Assembly (NCBI GenBank): GCA_021639925.1 | Contig: JAJXEL010000021.1 | Coordinates: 1-15,300, forward strand | Reading direction: 5' to 3' | Length of the DNA stretch: 15,300 nt | Origin: Alphaproteobacteria bacterium | Lineage (GTDB): Bacteria > Pseudomonadota > Alphaproteobacteria > CAAGCB01 > CAG-977 | Shown: positions 13,606 to 15,300 of the stretch, piece by piece | Layout: every line of letters begins with the position of its first letter | How positions within the stretch are numbered: the stretch's first letter is position 1 | Notes under the pieces: model-generated | Databases searched by the model: none | Seen by the model: only the letters and a program-made list of their open reading frames with translations | Told to the model about the DNA's origin: nothing | Position numbers and translations under genes: made by a program

Positions 13606-14832
13606 CTAAATGTAATCGGAAATATACGGGCTTTCGTGCAAAATAACGTCGTCTAACCGGCGCACGGCGTCTATATCGCCTTCAATACGTTCGGCCCGGA
13701 ACAGCTGCAATGCCGTTTTATACCCCAGCAGCAACGCCGTCAAAGTCGCAATGGACATACGGACATGGTAACGGGCAATATCGTCTTTCACGATCTTGCA
13801 TTTTCCTTTTTTAAATAAAACGGTCAGTTTGATATTGTTCCAGTCCAAAAAAGAATCCGTCACTTCAATGGCGATACGCACGCCCTTTTCATTGGGATTG
13901 CAACTGTATTTTTTAAAAAATCCCGCCACATCGACAATGCGCCCCATAATATACGGCCGGATTGTTTCCCGGATATCGCCGTCATTCATATAAAAAGCGA
14001 TCGGTTCATTGAAATAAGTGTTGCCGCGCACTTCGTCAATCATGGAATCATGGGCGCGGATATATTCCCACAGCCCTTTTTGCGCTTCCGTATTCAAATA
14101 AATCATTTCTTTGATATGCATAACGTCGTCTTTAATCAGATAAACCATGTATCCCAAAGGCTTTTCCTTCGCATCGTAATAAACCGCAACGGCGGTATCG
14201 TCTTCGTCCCAGCGCCAATATTCCTCCCACGCCAGTTTGTCGCGGTACAAACAGCCGTGCGTTTGTTTGGCAAAATGCGCATGCAAATCCATAAAATCTT
14301 CATTATCCCAATTCACGCGGCGCACAAATCCGGATACTTTAGCCTGTACGGGAATCTGACGGTCCTTGACCTTATAAGAAATCTTATTGGAAATAATTTC
14401 CCAGCCGAATTTACGGTACAACGGAATGGAATAAGGATAAAGCAAAGCCAGCAGCTGCCCTTTTTCTTTCATACGGATTAAACTTTTATGCATCAGGCTT
14501 GACATAATGCCTTTGCCGGAATATTCGGGATATGTACAAACGCTGGTGATAAAACCGATCGGATAAGAAGCATCATAAATATTCATTTTCAGCGGATAAA
14601 CGGCAAACTGGGAAACCAGATCCTTATGATCGAAACAGCCCAGCACGTCGGCGCGTTCCAATACGGGGAACTTGGATTGTTTGATTTCGTCCGCCCGCCA
14701 GCCCGTGCGCATCAGTTCGTCTTCGGTCACCTGAAAAGAATAACGCAAAAGGGCGTTATATTGATCCAGATCTTTTGTAGATAAATTTCTGATGGAAAAC
14801 TTTGATTTTTTATCTTTTTTTGAATCGCCCAT
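13606..14832 (-). CDS. Eis-like GNAT acetyltransferase with SCP2-like C-terminal domain
   Basis: A 408-residue protein with the three-part layout of the Eis family (COG4552): an N-terminal GNAT domain, a second degenerate GNAT domain and a C-terminal sterol-carrier-like domain. The acetyl-CoA loop is VCTYPEYSGKGIMSSLM (98-114). LYPYSIPLYRKFGWE (131-145) is the family's second signature. The C-terminal domain opens around IRPYIMGRIVDVAGF and ends at a free carboxylate (SPYISDYI), which in Eis enzymes takes part in catalysis. Known members acetylate aminoglycosides or protein lysines, but substrate cannot be read here. AGAGGA lies 7 bases before ATG 14832. The family is best known in Firmicutes and Actinobacteria, so transfer is possible. 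It has a strong but distant promoter and a long leader. Confidence 0.86.
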   Translation of the reverse strand: MGDSKKDKKSKFSIRNLSTKDLDQYNALLRYSFQVTEDELMRTGWRADEIKQSKFPVLERADVLGCFDHKDLVSQFAVYPLKMNIYDASYPIGFITSVCTYPEYSGKGIMSSLMHKSLIRMKEKGQLLALLYPYSIPLYRKFGWEIISNKISYKVKDRQIPVQAKVSGFVRRVNWDNEDFMDLHAHFAKQTHGCLYRDKLAWEEYWRWDEDDTAVAVYYDAKEKPLGYMVYLIKDDVMHIKEMIYLNTEAQKGLWEYIRAHDSMIDEVRGNTYFNEPIAFYMNDGDIRETIRPYIMGRIVDVAGFFKKYSCNPNEKGVRIAIEVTDSFLDWNNIKLTVLFKKGKCKIVKDDIARYHVRMSIATLTALLLGYKTALQLFRAERIEGDIDAVRRLDDVILHESPYISDYI

Positions 14833-14917
14833 TTAATGTTCCTCTGAAAACTTTTTTGATCCGTATAAAAGCGGCCCGGTTTTACGGCAGATAAGAACGT
14901 TCCGCGCATTTTTAAAA

Positions 14918-14936
14918 GCGCCGGCCGATACGGCGC
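14918..14936 (-). promoter_or_regulatory. GC-rich hairpin in the Eis-like gene leader
   Basis: GCGCCG (14918-14923) and CGGCGC (14931-14936) form a 6-bp all-GC stem with a 7-base loop. On the minus strand TTTTAAAAAT follows. It lies midway in a leader of about 170 bases and could act as an attenuator or weak terminator; the T-run is short. Confidence 0.4.
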
Positions 14937-14993
14937 CAATAACGCGAAAACAAATTTTTTAATGATACGGGAAGATTTTCATACGAATATTTT

Positions 14994-15040
14994 ATCCTTT
15001 ATTATTCTAAAGGATAGTATGAAACGGCCGGGCTTGTCAA
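14994..15040 (-). promoter_or_regulatory. Promoter and operator-like palindrome upstream of the Eis-like gene
   Basis: On the minus strand a consensus -35 TTGACA (15035-15040) and TATCCT (15011-15016) are 18 bases apart. A perfect 8-bp inverted repeat, ATCCTTTA (14994-15001) and TAAAGGAT (15008-15015) with a 6-base centre, overlaps the -10 and the predicted start site near 15004. This is where a repressor would bind. The predicted start is about 170 bases ahead of ATG 14832. Confidence 0.6.
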
Positions 15041-15079
15041 CTCGGGGCGGCGCGGGGTGTTTTTTACAAACGGCAAAAC

Positions 15080-15300
15080 CTATGCCGACGGTTTTTCCTG
15101 CGGGGCTGTTGTTTTGACGGATTTCCACTGACGCGGATCCAAAAGAGCGGACAAAGCGACCGTCACGGTTCTTTCGTTTCCGCCTTGTTCATTCAGGCGG
15201 ACATGCGGCGGCAGATCGGGAAATTCAATAACTCGTTCTACCAGCCATTTTGAAGACAAACCGCTGGCTTTTTGAAAAACATCGTTGGGCTGTACTGGGT
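15080..15300 (-). CDS. C-terminal part of an unrecognised protein, cut by window edge
   Basis: A minus-strand frame enters from the right edge and ends at TAG (15082-15080), giving the last 72 residues. It reads PVQPNDVFQKASGLSSKWLV, then ERVIEFPDLPPHVRLNEQGG and NERTVTVALSALLDPRQWKS, ending TAPQEKPSA. Codon use is like that of the neighbouring real genes, and the other frames are closed early. I do not recognise the family. The promoter of the Eis-like gene begins about 40 bases beyond its stop, with no clear terminator between. Confidence 0.6.
   Translation of the reverse strand, partial: PVQPNDVFQKASGLSSKWLVERVIEFPDLPPHVRLNEQGGNERTVTVALSALLDPRQWKSVKTTAPQEKPSA

Noticed and set aside
14727..14939. 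Minus-strand frame overlapping the start of the Eis-like gene
   Set aside because: Overlaps the real gene in another frame and runs through its leader hairpin; no ribosome binding site.

Overview
The window reads as chromosome of an alphaproteobacterium of moderate GC content. The strongest sign is a perfect GAAC-N7-GAAC SOS box (the alphaproteobacterial LexA site) in the promoter of a lexA gene. The two-subunit glycyl-tRNA synthetase genes followed directly by pyruvate phosphate dikinase fit the same group. Placing it among uncultured gut-type Rhodospirillales-like bacteria is only an inference from overall feel.

Layout. 1-409 holds no convincing gene. 410-925 is a YhbS-like acetyltransferase. 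926-1292 holds a string of small hairpins next to a near-copy of a tRNA 3' end, a terminator and tRNA-Glu(TTC). lexA (minus) and a divergent-type polysaccharide deacetylase (plus) diverge from the SOS-box region. 3103-3827 holds an unrecognised 129-aa protein and, upstream of it, a very short basic ORF that I read as an ArfA-like ribosome-rescue factor with an intrinsic terminator inside its own coding sequence. 3828-5105 is a two-gene unit of exported proteins: a SUMF1/FGE-fold protein and a small protein built of xGLK tetrapeptide repeats. 5270-11004 is the minus-strand operon glyQ-glyS-ppdK. Then come a family 2 glycosyltransferase, an unrecognised 279-aa protein, ThpR (RNA 2',3'-cyclic phosphodiesterase), an Eis-like acetyltransferase with a long leader, and the C-terminal end of an unrecognised gene running off the window.

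How it fits together. The backbone is housekeeping: tRNA-Glu, GlyRS, PPDK and SOS control. The most interesting item is the ArfA-like gene at 3507-3698. Its body matches the conserved ArfA pattern. An 11-bp hairpin plus U-tract on the coding strand interrupts the frame after about 39 codons. Everything past it is a hydrophobic tail. This is the arrangement by which ArfA is made from non-stop mRNA, so that it accumulates only when trans-translation is failing. The second unusual item is the hairpin string with the duplicated tRNA-Glu end.
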